Shown here piece by piece: positions 47,794 through 59,807 of a stretch of 64,000 bases of DNA. Position numbers and translations under genes: made by a program. The stretch is from Ulota crispa (taxonomy: Eukaryota > Streptophyta > Bryopsida > Orthotrichales > Orthotrichaceae), in NCBI GenBank assembly GCA_963920765.1, contig OY987243.1, positions 34,533,060 to 34,597,059 of the forward strand, written 5' to 3'. How positions within the stretch are numbered: the stretch's first letter is position 1; every line of letters begins with the position of its first letter. The notes below the pieces were generated by a model. That model saw nothing but the letters and a program-made list of their open reading frames with translations, was not told the DNA's origin and did not search any database.

Positions 47794-50115
47794 CTACGCT
47801 TCGCCGTAAACGTAGCTGAACTCCCTGCGCTCGCTCCAGAATTTTCCAGAGGGGCCACCAGGGGGGTAGAGGACCATCCAAACAGGGCTGTCGGCGCCCT
47901 CCTCGGTGGTTTTAGGGGAGGGACCGCAGTGCCCCTGACGTTGCAGCTCTTCAACGACGGCGTCGTCGACAGCGGCTCGGAACTTGGCCCACATGTCGGT
48001 GTCCACCACTCCGGGGTCCACACAATTCACGTACACTCGGCTGCCGTGGGATGCTAAGCTTAATCTTTGTGCCAGCAAGCGCGTGTAGGCGTTGCCGAGG
48101 ACTTTGGAGAAGCTGTAGGCATGGCCATATCCAGCAGCTGCGCTCTCGTTGCCAGCCTTGCACACTTGCTTGTATCCATTGGCCAGATTGTCGAGCAGGT
48201 CCTGGTTGAATGCCGTGGAGTCGATCAGCTGGTTTTTCAAGCTCTCTTTGGTAATATTCTACAATCAAAGGATGACACATCAAAATTAGGGTAATCTCCA
48301 ATCTCATGTCCTGCTTTAGAATTCCAAGCTAGATAGAATTGAGGTTCAAAGAATTACAGATGGATATGTTGCTTTCCAACACTATATCAGGTACATTGGG
48401 AAAAACGGAGTTACCATTTTGTATTCTACAATCAAAGCATGACACATCAGAGTCAGGGTAAGCTCCAATCACATTTCCTGCTTTAAACTTCCAAGGTGGA
48501 TAGAATTGAGGTTCAAAGAATTGCAAATGAATATGTTGCTTTCGAACACTATATTAGGTACATTGGGAAAAACGGAGGCCACCTTAATCTTACATACATA
48601 CAGTAAATGTAGGCAGATAGCTATAGCTCAAAGTTAAAAATTATTTGAAATTCTTGTAGGCAATCACTAAGGCTTTTCAATATTGTACAAGAAAATGCAT
48701 GTTCATTTTTTTCTGTGATATGCTAATATATACATAATGGCAAAAAAAAGTGAAGGTGCCAAAATGTATCGTTTTTCCCAATTTACTTAATATGGTGTTT
48801 TTCAGAGTAAAGGTGGTGTTTTTCTTGAATGAGGCTTGCCATGTTGATCCAAGCCATTCTCGAACTGACGTTCACGATGCGTGCTCCAGCAGGAGAGGCT
48901 TTCAAGAGAGGAAGAAACGTCTCCGTGAGGTTTTTGGTTCCGTAGTAATTGGTGTCAATTGCCTCCACGGCATGCTCGTATGCATTGTCTATATGCAGCA
49001 CTGCAGCATTGTTGGCCTGGGCAGTACAACAAGCGGATCATCCACAAATGTTCAGAAAGGTGGGTGAATTGTTTCCTGCAAAGATCATACCTCGAAATAA
49101 GTACATGACCCAGACATGCTCACGCTTGCCAGAACACGATATTCGTTAATTTGGGAAAGTTTCGGGAAAACCAGATTTCCAAGTTGTACGGGTTTAAGTT
49201 GGTCACCTTAAACCCAAAATGTTACAAAATTCCCAATTTAATGAATATGGCGTTTTTGAGAATTCTGAATTAAGTATTTGATAATTTATTGTGAGATGTT
49301 TGATACACTCTTTCAAGATATTTCATCATTGATGTAAGGTCTTGAAGAAATCATTGTGAAATTCATTCTAAGTCACCAAAAATCTCTTAAAACCACGAAA
49401 TAATCCAAAAGGCCTAAAATGTATCTTTTTTTCCCAAATTAACAAATATCGCGTTTTGGGAATGTACCAGGATATCCAGACCGCCGAAGGCATGCTTGAT
49501 CCAAGAGGCAAATTCTGTTACGGATTCGGGTTTTGAAACGTCCAGCTTCTGAAACACCACATTGAGCAGCCCTTCATTGTGAAGCTCTTGAGTAGCTTTT
49601 AATCCGCGCTCCTCATCACGAGTTGCCAAGACTACCGTGAGCCCTGCCTCCTTTGCCAGTTTGCGCACAATGGCTAAGCCGATGCCCTTGTTGCTTCCCG
49701 TCACCACAGCCACAGTCTGTCGTGTCCACCATCTGCAGGTATCATCTTCAACCGCTCTTAGTTTCAATCCTGAATTTCTGTCAGCATTCATGATTCCAGA
49801 AGTATTCATTTCAAGGAAAACTGTCCAAAATGACAAAAATATGTCCAAATCAACGTGGTCAAATCTATAGAAATTGTCCAATTTGAAAGTTCTTTTTGTC
49901 ATTTTGGACACATTTAGTCAATTCAGATATATCAGTTAGGACACAATTTCTTGTAGTGAGTGCTCCTGCTAGTAGAGGAATCGGGACACATGCAAGCTTT
50001 AAAAAAAATGAAAATTATGCAGAAATGCGCTGGGCTACATACAAGCATTGGCAGAGATGGAAAAAATGAGAGATGCACTGCGGACTTACTGAGTTGATGC
50101 ATCCGCAGAATCCAT
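47794..50115 (-). CDS. Short-chain dehydrogenase/reductase, carbonyl/salutaridine-reductase type
   Basis: The four-exon model is 50115-50090, 49732-49468, 49016-48840 and 48258-47794, with all phases consistent and 310 residues, which is normal for the family. It reads M-DSADASTQWWTRQTVAVVTG. Residues 20-27 are the NAD(P)-binding TGxxxGxG (TGSNKGIG), 98-102 the NNA-type motif (ANNAA) and Asn120 the structural Asn. Ser148/149 is the catalytic Ser (NVSS), Tyr204-x3-Lys208 (YSFSK) the catalytic pair, and VDPGVVDTDM the PG motif. A WW just before the first strand is typical of plant cytosolic monomeric NADPH-dependent carbonyl reductases. The substrate cannot be told. The third intron needs a GC-AG donor (ATG|GCAAGC), because every GT donor nearby either loses the catalytic Ser or breaks the frame. 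Exon 4 ends at TAG, so UAG is a stop codon in this genome. Confidence 0.85.
48249..48576 (-). repeat. Intronic tandem duplication carrying a splice acceptor
   Basis: Two units of about 165 bp (48249-48410 and about 48421-48576) share GATTGAGGTTCAAAGAATT as its inverse AGAATTGAGGTTCAAAGAAT, ATATGTTGCTTTC and TACATTGGGAAAAACGGAG. Each unit contains the TTTGATTGTAG acceptor. Only the exon-proximal acceptor gives the correct reading frame. Confidence 0.8.
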
Positions 50116-52082
50116 GCTGGTATGTACGATGTACAGCCCTCACTGCAATGAATATCAGATCTGTTATGGTTTAATTCGAGCTGGAATATGTCCAACTGAA
50201 GTTAAATGTTTGTCACTGACTTCTCCTTTCTGACCAAGTGATGAGGCCCTTCGTTGCACGATAAATTACAGCTTGATCCTGAACCAAGCCTTCTTGCAAC
50301 AGAACCAGCTTGAGTTACACCATGTTCTTCTAAGGATGCACAAACGGAATGAAATGGGTGGACTGATGATATTGTATGCCGTACCTGAGTGAGTCTTTAT
50401 ACGTGAAATAAACGGAAGGGCCTTCAAAGCTGATTTCTTCAACTGGACCAGCTTCCGTTTCTGTGCAACGTTATTTGCTCCATTTTTCTGGTCAATGTTG
50501 CTGCTAATATGCTTTTAAAAATGTAGATCGTGTCACCTTCTAGCACTTAGTATCTTAATCATGAATTTAAATACGAAGTTAAGGGGTCAAAACGGGGAGG
50601 TTTTCAAATACGTGAACTCCTGGTTTCAGGGATTAAATATTGATTAACCCTTAAGGGGTCACTCATCCTAAGGGTGAGGAAAACTTGAGGTATGAAACAT
50701 AACCTTGCGGGTTCAGAGGGATTGAAAATATAGTTCATATTACAAAAATATGCCCCCAGTTGAGAGCTGATTTATATAAGAGGCGGACAGGGGTGAGCTT
50801 GGAACACAAAGATTCCTCCCTCCTGTGGTCTAAATACATGCACTATTCCCTATCAGCATTTAAATGTTTTGGAATTTATGATTTCATATAAGCAAATTAT
50901 AATCCTCAAAAGTTTGAGATACAACCCACCTATCATGTCATATGCTACATTGGATTAGGGCTAGAATTAGATCCCTTGGCGTGAACACAAAATGAGAGTT
51001 TGGAATTTTAATGTCCCAAGTTTCATATTTCCCCCTTGGATGTGAATATACCCCCATATTGTGGATAATGAATAATTTCAAAAGCTTGTTGTTTGAACTG
51101 TTTAGAATGGAAGAAGTACATCCAAGTATGTTTAGAAAGTCGTTTTCATCTATTTTTCAATCATATAACTTGTATTATCATTGGGTGCTTCATGATATTT
51201 GTGCAAGGTTCTAAATTGGTTCATGTGAATTGGAAGGAAAAATAAACTTTGCAAAACCATAAACCATGTTTCTAGAATTCTTCGCAGGCCATCACTTATT
51301 TTTCGATGAAAGCTCCAAAAAACAAACCTTGCCATCAACAAATAATCTCATAATATTTATTTTAAATTAACAAAATTGATGACATTAAGAAAATAAATAT
51401 GTTTGAGGTTTTCAAAACCTTTTACGCTAATACGAACTTTCATTCTAAGACTTGCACATAATAAAAGGGTTCATTCAGTGCTCTATTCCAATGCCCAAAT
51501 CATTCTTAAAAGACTCACACTTGGACTAACTCATCATTTTATGACAAGTTAAATCAGGAATGGGTCTTAAATTTTAATTCACATGAACAATGTTTTTACT
51601 AAAAGCTTCTATGCTCCCTTACTCATGTTTAAAATTGCTATAAATACTAATTTTGCTAAATTGGCTGAATTTGTGCACAAAAATATTGTGACACATCTCC
51701 ACAAAGCTCTAGTTTTAATCCACAAACCAGGATTGTGGTAGAATTTGGGTTTCAGCTATGCGGCTTGATTTATGCTATAGTAATGGCGGGATATATTTAA
51801 TTTGAATTAATTAACACTCTAGCGTTTGGAAATGGTGTACATTAAGAAGAGATTATGAGAGGTTTACCAACCATTTGAAGTTCATTCTTTAATATGATGG
51901 AGCACTGGCCTTCAACTTGAGTAGGAATAGTTACTCACTTTAAATTGGTTCAAAAGTCTCTAGAAATACTAGCCATAAAATAAAAAACAATTGGTTAGCG
52001 ATTCTTCATTTTAACCTCTAATCTATATTTGTAGTCAACTCACTTTTTAACTAAAAATTTGAATGCAAAGATAATGGGTTGA
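50116..52082. other. Promoter side of the SDR gene and intergenic DNA
   Basis: The 5'-UTR of the reductase gene presumably lies in the first few hundred bases. Isolated TTAACCCTTAAGGGG and TTAAGGGGTC motifs near 50580 and 50650 look like eroded TTAA-element ends. Nothing else was recognised. Confidence 0.35.
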
Positions 52083-52137
52083 TTAGCCCCTAAATGCCTA
52101 ACAACAGATTTTGGTGCCCCAAACATTTAGGGGTTAG
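52083..52137. mobile_element. 55-bp TTAA-type micro-element
   Basis: It starts TTAGCCCCTAAATGCC and ends CATTTAGGGGTTAG, with TTTTGGTGCCCC between. Both termini are present with almost no interior. Confidence 0.65.
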
Positions 52138-53202
52138 GTAGATATTCAATTTAAGACTTTAGAACAAAGATCCAACCATTCAATATTTCATGGCCATTTT
52201 GCCAGTCATAATTTTGTAATTAGAATGAGTGATGTTTTTTGCTTTGAAATCAAACAACTTAACCTCCCACAAAATCTCCTTGAAGGAAGGACAATCTCAA
52301 AGTAGTAACAAAATGTAAGATTTGCAAACCTTTTCATTTTGAGAACATTTTTTTGTGTATTTAAAGGCATCCAAGTTAAAAATAACTCAAGTAAGGTGTC
52401 ATTGTGAAGAAGATGAAATTTCTTCAATTTTGAGATGTTTTTTCAAAAGCTCATCCAAAAATCGCGATTAAGAATTAGTTATGTCCATTTTTTAGCTAAC
52501 TTGTCCAATAGGAATTAACCAAGATTCTTGCATCTTGGAGGAGTTGAGTTGGTCAACAAGAACGAAATGGCTTTAAACAAAATTGGCATTTCAAGGTATT
52601 GGTGACATTGTGGTCCAAAATTAAAATTGGAAGCAATTGCAAATGATTGCCATTGTTGCAAGTTGACCCTACATTTTCTTACTTAACAAAAAAAATCTCA
52701 ACATGAGAGTCTAGGGTTCATTTTGGATAAATTAAATTCAACAACTTTAAAATTCACAGCTTAATACAATGCTTACAGAACACATGCAAACAAACCTAAA
52801 ACTGTCTTACAATTGCCAAAAATCCAATAAAAAAATTACAAGTTCAAGGTTTAATAACTGGAGTTCAAGGAATAGTTCAAATTTTCCAAATGGTGAGAAA
52901 ATGACCTAAATGACAACTTTAGAAAATAATTGATCAGTAACTTTCAAGCAAGAGCAGTAAAGCATGGCCTCTGAACCATATCTGTATAGTTGAATTGACT
53001 TTTGTAGCCACTGGTATTCATTGATGAAACTTATGATTGAGTTGCTCTTCAAGTTTGATTTAAAACAAAGATTAACAACTCTCACAAGAATAAGTTTGGT
53101 TATGGATCCAAAACAGAAGTTACTCACAAAGATTGAAGTCTTTTGTATGTAGGACTTATTGAGTTTTTGTTAAGAGCAATGTTTTGAACACAAAAGGTTT
53201 GC
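52138..53202. other. Intergenic, nothing recognised
   Basis: No gene or complete repeat could be supported. Confidence 0.4.
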
Positions 53203-53432
53203 TTAACCCCTAAACGTTGAGGAGGACGATAAACATTGAGGAGGACAAAAAACGTCCTCGGGCTCTGAAAAAATATTCTATGGTTCAAAAAAAAGTTGTT
53301 TTTCATCTGATTTTTTTTAGAAGTGACCATAAACACATGGTCCATCATGGTAGATAAAAAATTACCTCTTGAGATGCATTCATTTTTTTTGTAACCCAAA
53401 TTGTGAATCATCATCCGTCCTTTAAGGGTTAA
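53203..53432 (+). mobile_element. TTAA-type MITE, 230 bp
   Basis: It starts TTAACCCCTAAACGTTGAGG and ends CGTCCTTTAAGGGTTAA. The interior is homologous to 29150-29360 (CACATGGTCCATCATG, GTAACCCAAATTGTGA). Near the left end GAGGACGATAAACATTGAGG is a short duplication. Confidence 0.7.
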
Positions 53433-54188
53433 AGTATACAACCATTTGTATTCCTTTGAGTTTTAGACACCTATAAAGAGGAGTTTTGAAATGCTAAATC
53501 ACACAAATGTTTAAACAAACACAAGAATCTAAAGTTTTTGAATGCATAAGAAATTAGTTTTTCTAAAACTTAAAACATGCTTGATTGGTTGCCATCATTA
53601 TAAAAAATATTTATGTGTCAACAGGGGTTTCCAACCTTAGTACATTTTGCAGCTAAATCTCTGTATCCCTTTGAGCAAAAGGGCAAAGATCGAAACATTA
53701 TATTATCCATAAATGATTTTCTTTTTTCTTTTTTTCTTTTTTTTTCCCTTCCTCACACAAGAGTGCCATGACCTTTTTCTTTTTCCTTGTTCTGTTGCTC
53801 ATACTTTCCCTTTTTCCTCAATTTTGCACAAAAGCAAGCCTGTATTTTTCGTTTATTCAAGCAAGAGAGCCATGTTGGCAGTCCTACTCACCTTCCTAAG
53901 AGCACAAAAACCTTTTTATTTTCTCATGAGAAATGTGAATTTTGCATGGAGAAGTTGCCATTTTGCAAGTGAAAAGCTTACAAAGAACTTTTTTATTTTT
54001 TCAAGGTTTGAAATCCCTAGTGATTATTCAAATGCTTGTATGTGTATTTATTACAAAGTATTGTAATCAAACAACTTTACGACTCTTTCGTTGCAAATTC
54101 CTATTTCCTTTGAAAGATGCAAACTGCAGTTACCAAATTCTTGTTTTTATATTTACTTAAAGCAACTACATCTTTTATTATTGGCATT

Positions 54189-54275
54189 TTAACCCTAAAT
54201 GCCCACAGTATCAAATTTTAAAAACACCAAATTTTAAAAACACCAAATTTTGGTGCCTTGGGCATTAGGAGTTAA
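54189..54275. mobile_element. 87-bp TTAA-type micro-element
   Basis: It starts TTAACCCTAAATGCCCACAG and ends GCCTTGGGCATTAGGAGTTAA. The centre is an AAACACCAAATTTT tandem. Confidence 0.6.
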
Positions 54276-54689
54276 GGGTTGTTGAACTAATTTTGACACA
54301 TCCAATAATCATTCCTTTTTCAGGTAAAATCTTTGTATTGTCATGTTTTATCTATATCTATATTACTAAGTGGGAGGATTTCCCTTAGTGCACCTTTTTT
54401 AGAACCTTCTAGAACAAATTGTAGTAAGTCAAATGAACAAATGATGCACAAGATATAGAACACCAAGTGCCCTCCAACCATGTCCTTTCCAAAAATTTCT
54501 AAACCTTTTAGGTGGAAGTTAAAACAATAAGTTATACCCCAAAATATAAAACACCAAACACCTTCTAACCATGTGCTAAAAAATCAATAAAATGCCAAGC
54601 GTTCCCAAGCAAAGTATTAAAAAGTAGCATTGTGATGAAATCAATTATATTTTTTGTCTTAGAACGTGACCAAAATAATGGTGCATATG

Positions 54690-55690
54690 GATTAGATTCT
54701 AGATTAGTTTTGGAATATTGATAGTTTGTAAAGTGTTGCAGCCTATAGATTGTTCTAGTTCACCCTATTTTATGTTGTTTTATGTTTTTGAACCTAGGCA
54801 TTTTATACGACAAAATTAACATTTTAGAATCTTGTATCACTAGCATATAATTCTTACTCAATCCTAATCAAGTATACCAGATTTTGAGTTTCAAAAAATA
54901 AAAACCCTATTTTTGATGAATTATTCTACATAATATTCATGGTTTTAAACTTTTACATGATAAAATGATTAAAAAAATTGATGATGAAATTTTGAGATTT
55001 GATTGCATGGATGTGTAGGAAACATCCAGATGCACATCTTTCCTTCAAACAAGCATCTCCAAAATGTTTTAAGATTTCTTCTATGTAGATTTTAATGTTG
55101 AAGTGATTACGATCAATTCTTGTAAATTAGATGTTTCTATATGGTAATCAAATTTTTCTATTTGACTTGTACAATATGATTAAGGTTTGAGTCTTTGAGC
55201 ATAATGATATGGTTATTTTGCCAAAATCTAGTAAAAAAATACAGATATCTATTTTATAAGATTTGTTCATGATTACTTCAACATTAAAATCTACATAGAA
55301 GAAATCTTAAAACATTTTGGAGATGCTTGTTTGAAGGAAAGATGTGCATCTGGATGTTTCCTACACATCCATGCAATCAAATCTCAAAATTTCATCACCA
55401 ATTTTTTTAATCATTTTATCATGTAAAAGTTTAAAACCATGAATATTATGTAGAATAATTCATCAAAAATAGGGTTTTTATTTTTTGAAACTCAAAATCT
55501 GGTATACTTGATTAGGATTGAGTAAGAATTATATGCTAGTGATACAAGATTCTAAAATGTTAATTTTGTTGTATAAAATGCCTAGGTTCAGAAACATAAA
55601 ACAACATAAAATAGGATGAACAAGAACAATTTGTAGACTATGATACATCAAAATCAGATTCTAGACCAATTGATTTGTGAGGTATCAAAT
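54690..55690. repeat. 1-kb long inverted repeat
   Basis: The left arm (about 54690-55108) and right arm (55271-about 55690) are near-identical reverse complements over roughly 340 bp next to the loop, and more diverged at the outer ends. The loop is about 160 bp. Shared blocks include CATCCAGATGCACATCTTTC, ACAAGCATCTCCAAAATG and CCTATTTTTGATGAATTATT. It has no open frame. A transcript through it would form a long double-stranded RNA. Confidence 0.9.
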
Positions 55691-56366
55691 TTTGTGAAGT
55701 TGAATGTTACGTTTCCCATACATGTCCAACTCACGCAAAGCGTGTGCTTGTATGCTAATACCACAATAAGGCCAAAATCAAAATGAATTACTCCTATCTT
55801 TGACAAAAGTTCCACAGGTTATTAAAACTCCAATTTTAACCCTACAAATTTCAGAAGATCAAGTTCCAAAAGAGCACACGTAGTTTAACCACTAAACCAC
55901 AACTTCCACACTTTTTATTATATTTACAAGAAATCTACTATTAATATTTCAAATCAAATTATGTACTTTCATTTTTAATGAAAATGATGCATATTTTTCT
56001 AGTGAAGTTACATAATTTAAGAACGTATATTGAACATCCTTTTCCTAAGAAGACTAAGATGAGAAAGCTTAGTCATGCATTCTCTAAATATATTGAAAAA
56101 TCTTATACTCCTTTTCAAATTCTTCGATGCCTTCTCATACGCAAAATGATAACACAGAATGAGAATAATTTGTTCAATACATGTGAGATTAAATTATATT
56201 CAAAGCAATCTAACTACAAGAAAGACTGAACAGCAACAACAAATCAAAATAAAATGAGATAACAATACCATCAAGTTGTTCTTAAAATATATGAATTGAT
56301 CTTTACATGCTTGGGGCTTTTAGACATAATTCAAATGTTGTAGAAAGAGGATCTTTAATAGTTTCT
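55691..56366. other. Intergenic, nothing recognised
   Basis: No features could be supported. Confidence 0.4.
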
Positions 56367-56599
56367 TTAACCCCTAAAGGACACAGCGTGCCGCTGCAAC
56401 CAGTACAATATGGGGTATTTTCTTGTATTTGGAATGGATTCACATTTTTACTGCTTTTGAGATTAACAAAGAAGTTGGAGAATAGATTAAAGCGGTTCTA
56501 ATGAGCTACTTGAGATCCCAAATTAAAACTTCTTATTGATAGCAAATATGGATTATATGGCAGCATATATACTATACCCTATGGTCCTTTAAGGGTTAA
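56367..56599 (+). mobile_element. TTAA-type MITE, 230-bp subfamily, cleanest copy
   Basis: It starts TTAACCCCTAAAGGACACAG and ends GGTCCTTTAAGGGTTAA, with intact TTAA on both sides. The interior matches 3165-3399 and, inverted, 19215-19454. This is the best reference for the subfamily. Confidence 0.8.
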
Positions 56600-58055
56600 A
56601 TTTCAAATAGAAATTTGTAAGACATGGCCATGCGGAGAAACAGGCATTGTATTTCTTTTTATGCATAGTACATTCCTCTGTTAGCTTTTTAACTCAAATT
56701 GTAGAAATTCACCAAAATGAAAGTTTTGATACTTTTAACCTTCATTGTAATTATTATGGCTGATTGAAATTGTAATGATCAAAAGCGGAAATGCCGTTTT
56801 ACATTTTTATTAGGTTCTTTAAATTTCTTTTGAATTTATTTAGTTCATGAATTAATTAGCTATAATCTCCCGGTTTGATTCTATTGTTCCCCAGACACTT
56901 TTAGTCTATTATTTCAACATTAATAACCTATTAAATTATTTGATATTTATATCACAATTAAAAAGTCAACATTTTCAAGAGATATGGCTTAATCCATTTT
57001 AGACCCTTCCAACTGATACTTGGTTGAAATGACTAGATTTCTTTGTTTAGCACATGAATAAAAATCTCAAGATACCAATTTCCTAGTTAGTTTTTTTTGT
57101 AATCTTCAACAAAACATTAAGCATTTATATGTTTAGAAACAAATCATTCATTGACAACGCTTTTAGTATTTTTTTCCTAATGACATTTTTCACTTGAAAG
57201 TTGTTTGAAACACATCATATAAAAAATGTACTTCCTACTCTTCTTTTTCGGTTTGTCACCAAATACTTTTTAGGCAAAGACAAGCAACCTTCTCTCAAAG
57301 AAACCAATATGGAAGTAGATTTTATCAAACGAACATTTCAAAATTTCAAATGTTTGCCATCTAGAGTTTGAGAAGGTTTGATAGCGATCTTTCAGAAGAG
57401 ATCTTCTCCTCATTAACAATGTATGTGGATAGCATAGGTAGTCTCAAAATTGGTAATTTTGCAATTAAATCTTTTGCAACTTATTGTACTTTTCTTTTCA
57501 AGTATTTTTGTAAAAGAGTAAATATATTTATGAAATTGTGGAATCTTTTTTTTATTTTCCCTTGTTTTCTCTACTTTCTCTCTTTTTCCTCATGCTTTTG
57601 TTCTTTTCTTCCTTTCCCCCAAGCATGAAATGTAAATCCATATTTTTAATTTTCTCACGCAAAAGAGACCATACTTATCCACTGCTCATATAATATCAAT
57701 ATACAATATCAAAATCTTGTCGAAGCCTTGCACACGCAAAAATTAAAAGGGGCAGAAACTCACGACCACATAACTGCTAGCCGCTAAGATATGGACGGAC
57801 AGCCCAGAATTCCCTTTTTTAGGAATCACAATGTGTTGTAAATGTTCAACTTTCTATCTTGTTCACTTGTAAATACAATACGGACACATACGCACAAACA
57901 CCCTAAGGATAAGGATGAGGTTTACGAAAGAGTACGCAAGTGATGGCTACGTGATGACTACGTCAATACTAGCTGTACTGTACAAGGATGGGACGTTAAC
58001 TTGCTGTTATACTATCACGCCACCTGTAGTTCCGCTTCATTCCGTAAGCAAACAT
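56600..58055. other. AT-rich intergenic DNA and caleosin 3' flank
   Basis: No gene or repeat was recognised. The caleosin 3'-UTR probably occupies the right-most few hundred bases. Confidence 0.4.
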
Positions 58056-59807
58056 TTACAGTTTCTTCTTGTGAATCTTGCTTTGCTCCCTCTGCTTCTC
58101 GATTGCTTCAAACAGACTGCCATCGAACATGCCACGGATCTGTTCCTTGGTAACAAAACCACCCTGGTCCTTGAGCAGCATATACGTAATGCCCCACTCC
58201 AGCTTCTCCGCCGTCCAGCCAAAGGGATCCACGGCGTTCTTGTTGGCACTCGTGAGAGCATACAACTCCTCGAAATTTAACTTGGTCTTGTCGCCCTTGG
58301 CGAACTTTTGGAAGAGCTCCTCGAACTTGCTTGGTACAAATCTGTCACATTCAAAAATCTCATCAACATCACAAAACAACATCTCCAATCCCTTCCACTA
58401 CAAGAGCTTTCAGTTTGCAGGTTACATGAAGCTTGGATTCATGTGAAAGTCATACCTGCCCTCCGTGTCGAACACTTCAGAATCGCTTCCATGCTTGGCT
58501 TTATGAATGTTTTTCAGGTAGATTGGGAACAAGGGCGACGGGATCCAACTCTGCACGTTTAAAAAACAAGAACAACCAACATCCACGTTTAGTTTACACT
58601 AACATAACCACGAAATTTATAATAGTTAAGGACAATTTGAAAATACCGAAACATTATTATAGTCTTCATTCCTCACGCAAAAAATGTTTATACATGCCAC
58701 AGCGACTGGATAAAGAACTTACTTCGAGGGTCGCGTAACTGAAAGCACCGTTGATAATGACCATACCCAGGAAACTAATAAAAAGATTGAATCCGAGGGC
58801 CCGGAATCCTGCGAAACATTTACAGGCAAACTCAGCATCATTTCAAATAAGATGTTGTAAAGACGAAAACAACTCTGGTCCAAAGACAGGTGTTATTGAA
58901 GTGTAAAAGCATTAGATTCTATTCTTGCGCCTCCAAGAATAATCACAACAATATAGAGCCAAACATAGAAACGAACAAAACCCAGAACCATGGCAGTGCA
59001 GAAATGGGGAAATCGAAAATTACGAAGCGAAAAAGAAGCAGTAGCCAGATACATACCAGCGAATGTCTCCAATGGATAGATTACACCATCGTTGTTCCGG
59101 TCAAAAAAGGCGCAATGCTGCTGCAATACTGAATAGCCTTGGTTATCATAGCCAACAGTTCCACTCGGATGGTCAGCATCTACGGCTTCCAGAGCGCGAG
59201 GCACATCTGCACAAGAACCACAACATCGCCACACCCGAGATCAACATGTTGTGAACAAAACAGTACACACTCCATGAAGGCATCAACACTACCAGACATA
59301 GCTACAAAAAAAACAACACTCCACAACGTTCTTGCCTTCTTCTCAGCGTCAATTAGAACAACATCCAACGTCTTTATACCACATCTTTGAGGCCACAGCT
59401 CAAAAACTCAAAACGTTCAAAAACAACATGAAAAAAAATTCAACGGCGTAGTCCAAAAACCCAAATCTGAAATCGACCGTTCTTCGTAAAAATGGCATAA
59501 CAAAAATAAATAAATTGAAAGACATTGTTATATCCATGGAAAGCGAGCGCATGCATGCAGCCATAGCATAGATAATCATTCGGCACTGATCAACGATCGA
59601 AGAAAGAGAATACAAATTCATCAATGCGACAAAGTACAGTGAGTGTGAAATTTGAAGCGTAGTAAATAAGCAGAGTGAGAGAGAGCGGAGCGTACGAGGC
59701 TGGTCGATGCCGTAGTCGGTAACGGGGACGAGGCGTTCGTAGGTGACGGGAGCCTTGGGCGCCACAGTCTGCAAGGAAGCGTTGCCCTCGCCCGTGTCGG
59801 TCGCCAT
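58056..59807 (-). CDS. Caleosin (lipid-droplet peroxygenase)
   Basis: Five exons (59807-59696, 59206-59057, 58808-58723, 58550-58456, 58341-58056) splice in consistent phase through GT-AG sites to 242 residues. Caleosins sit on oil bodies or ER, bind one calcium and, through a haem held by two conserved histidines, act as peroxygenases in oxylipin metabolism. Visible features are His68 in SVLQQH, a single EF-hand at 73-84 (DRNNDGVIYPLE), a central membrane-anchoring helix at 92-114, the proline knot P120-S-P-L-F-P125, His132/His136 after it, and the conserved C-terminal block (GRFVPSKFEELF, DPFGWTAEKLEWG, DGSLFEAIEKQ). Length and order are complete. The start ATG is the first in a frame that continues into the EF-hand exon. 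It ends at TAA. I see no defect. Confidence 0.93.

Noticed and set aside
48783..49001. SDR exon 3 extending through IQEKHHLYSEKHH to a GTAAAT donor
   Set aside because: That donor leaves the wrong phase and puts a stop in exon 4.
50579..50665. TTAAGGGGTC and TTAACCCTTAAGGGG motifs as a TTAA element
   Set aside because: Orientation and spacing do not form a consistent inverted pair.
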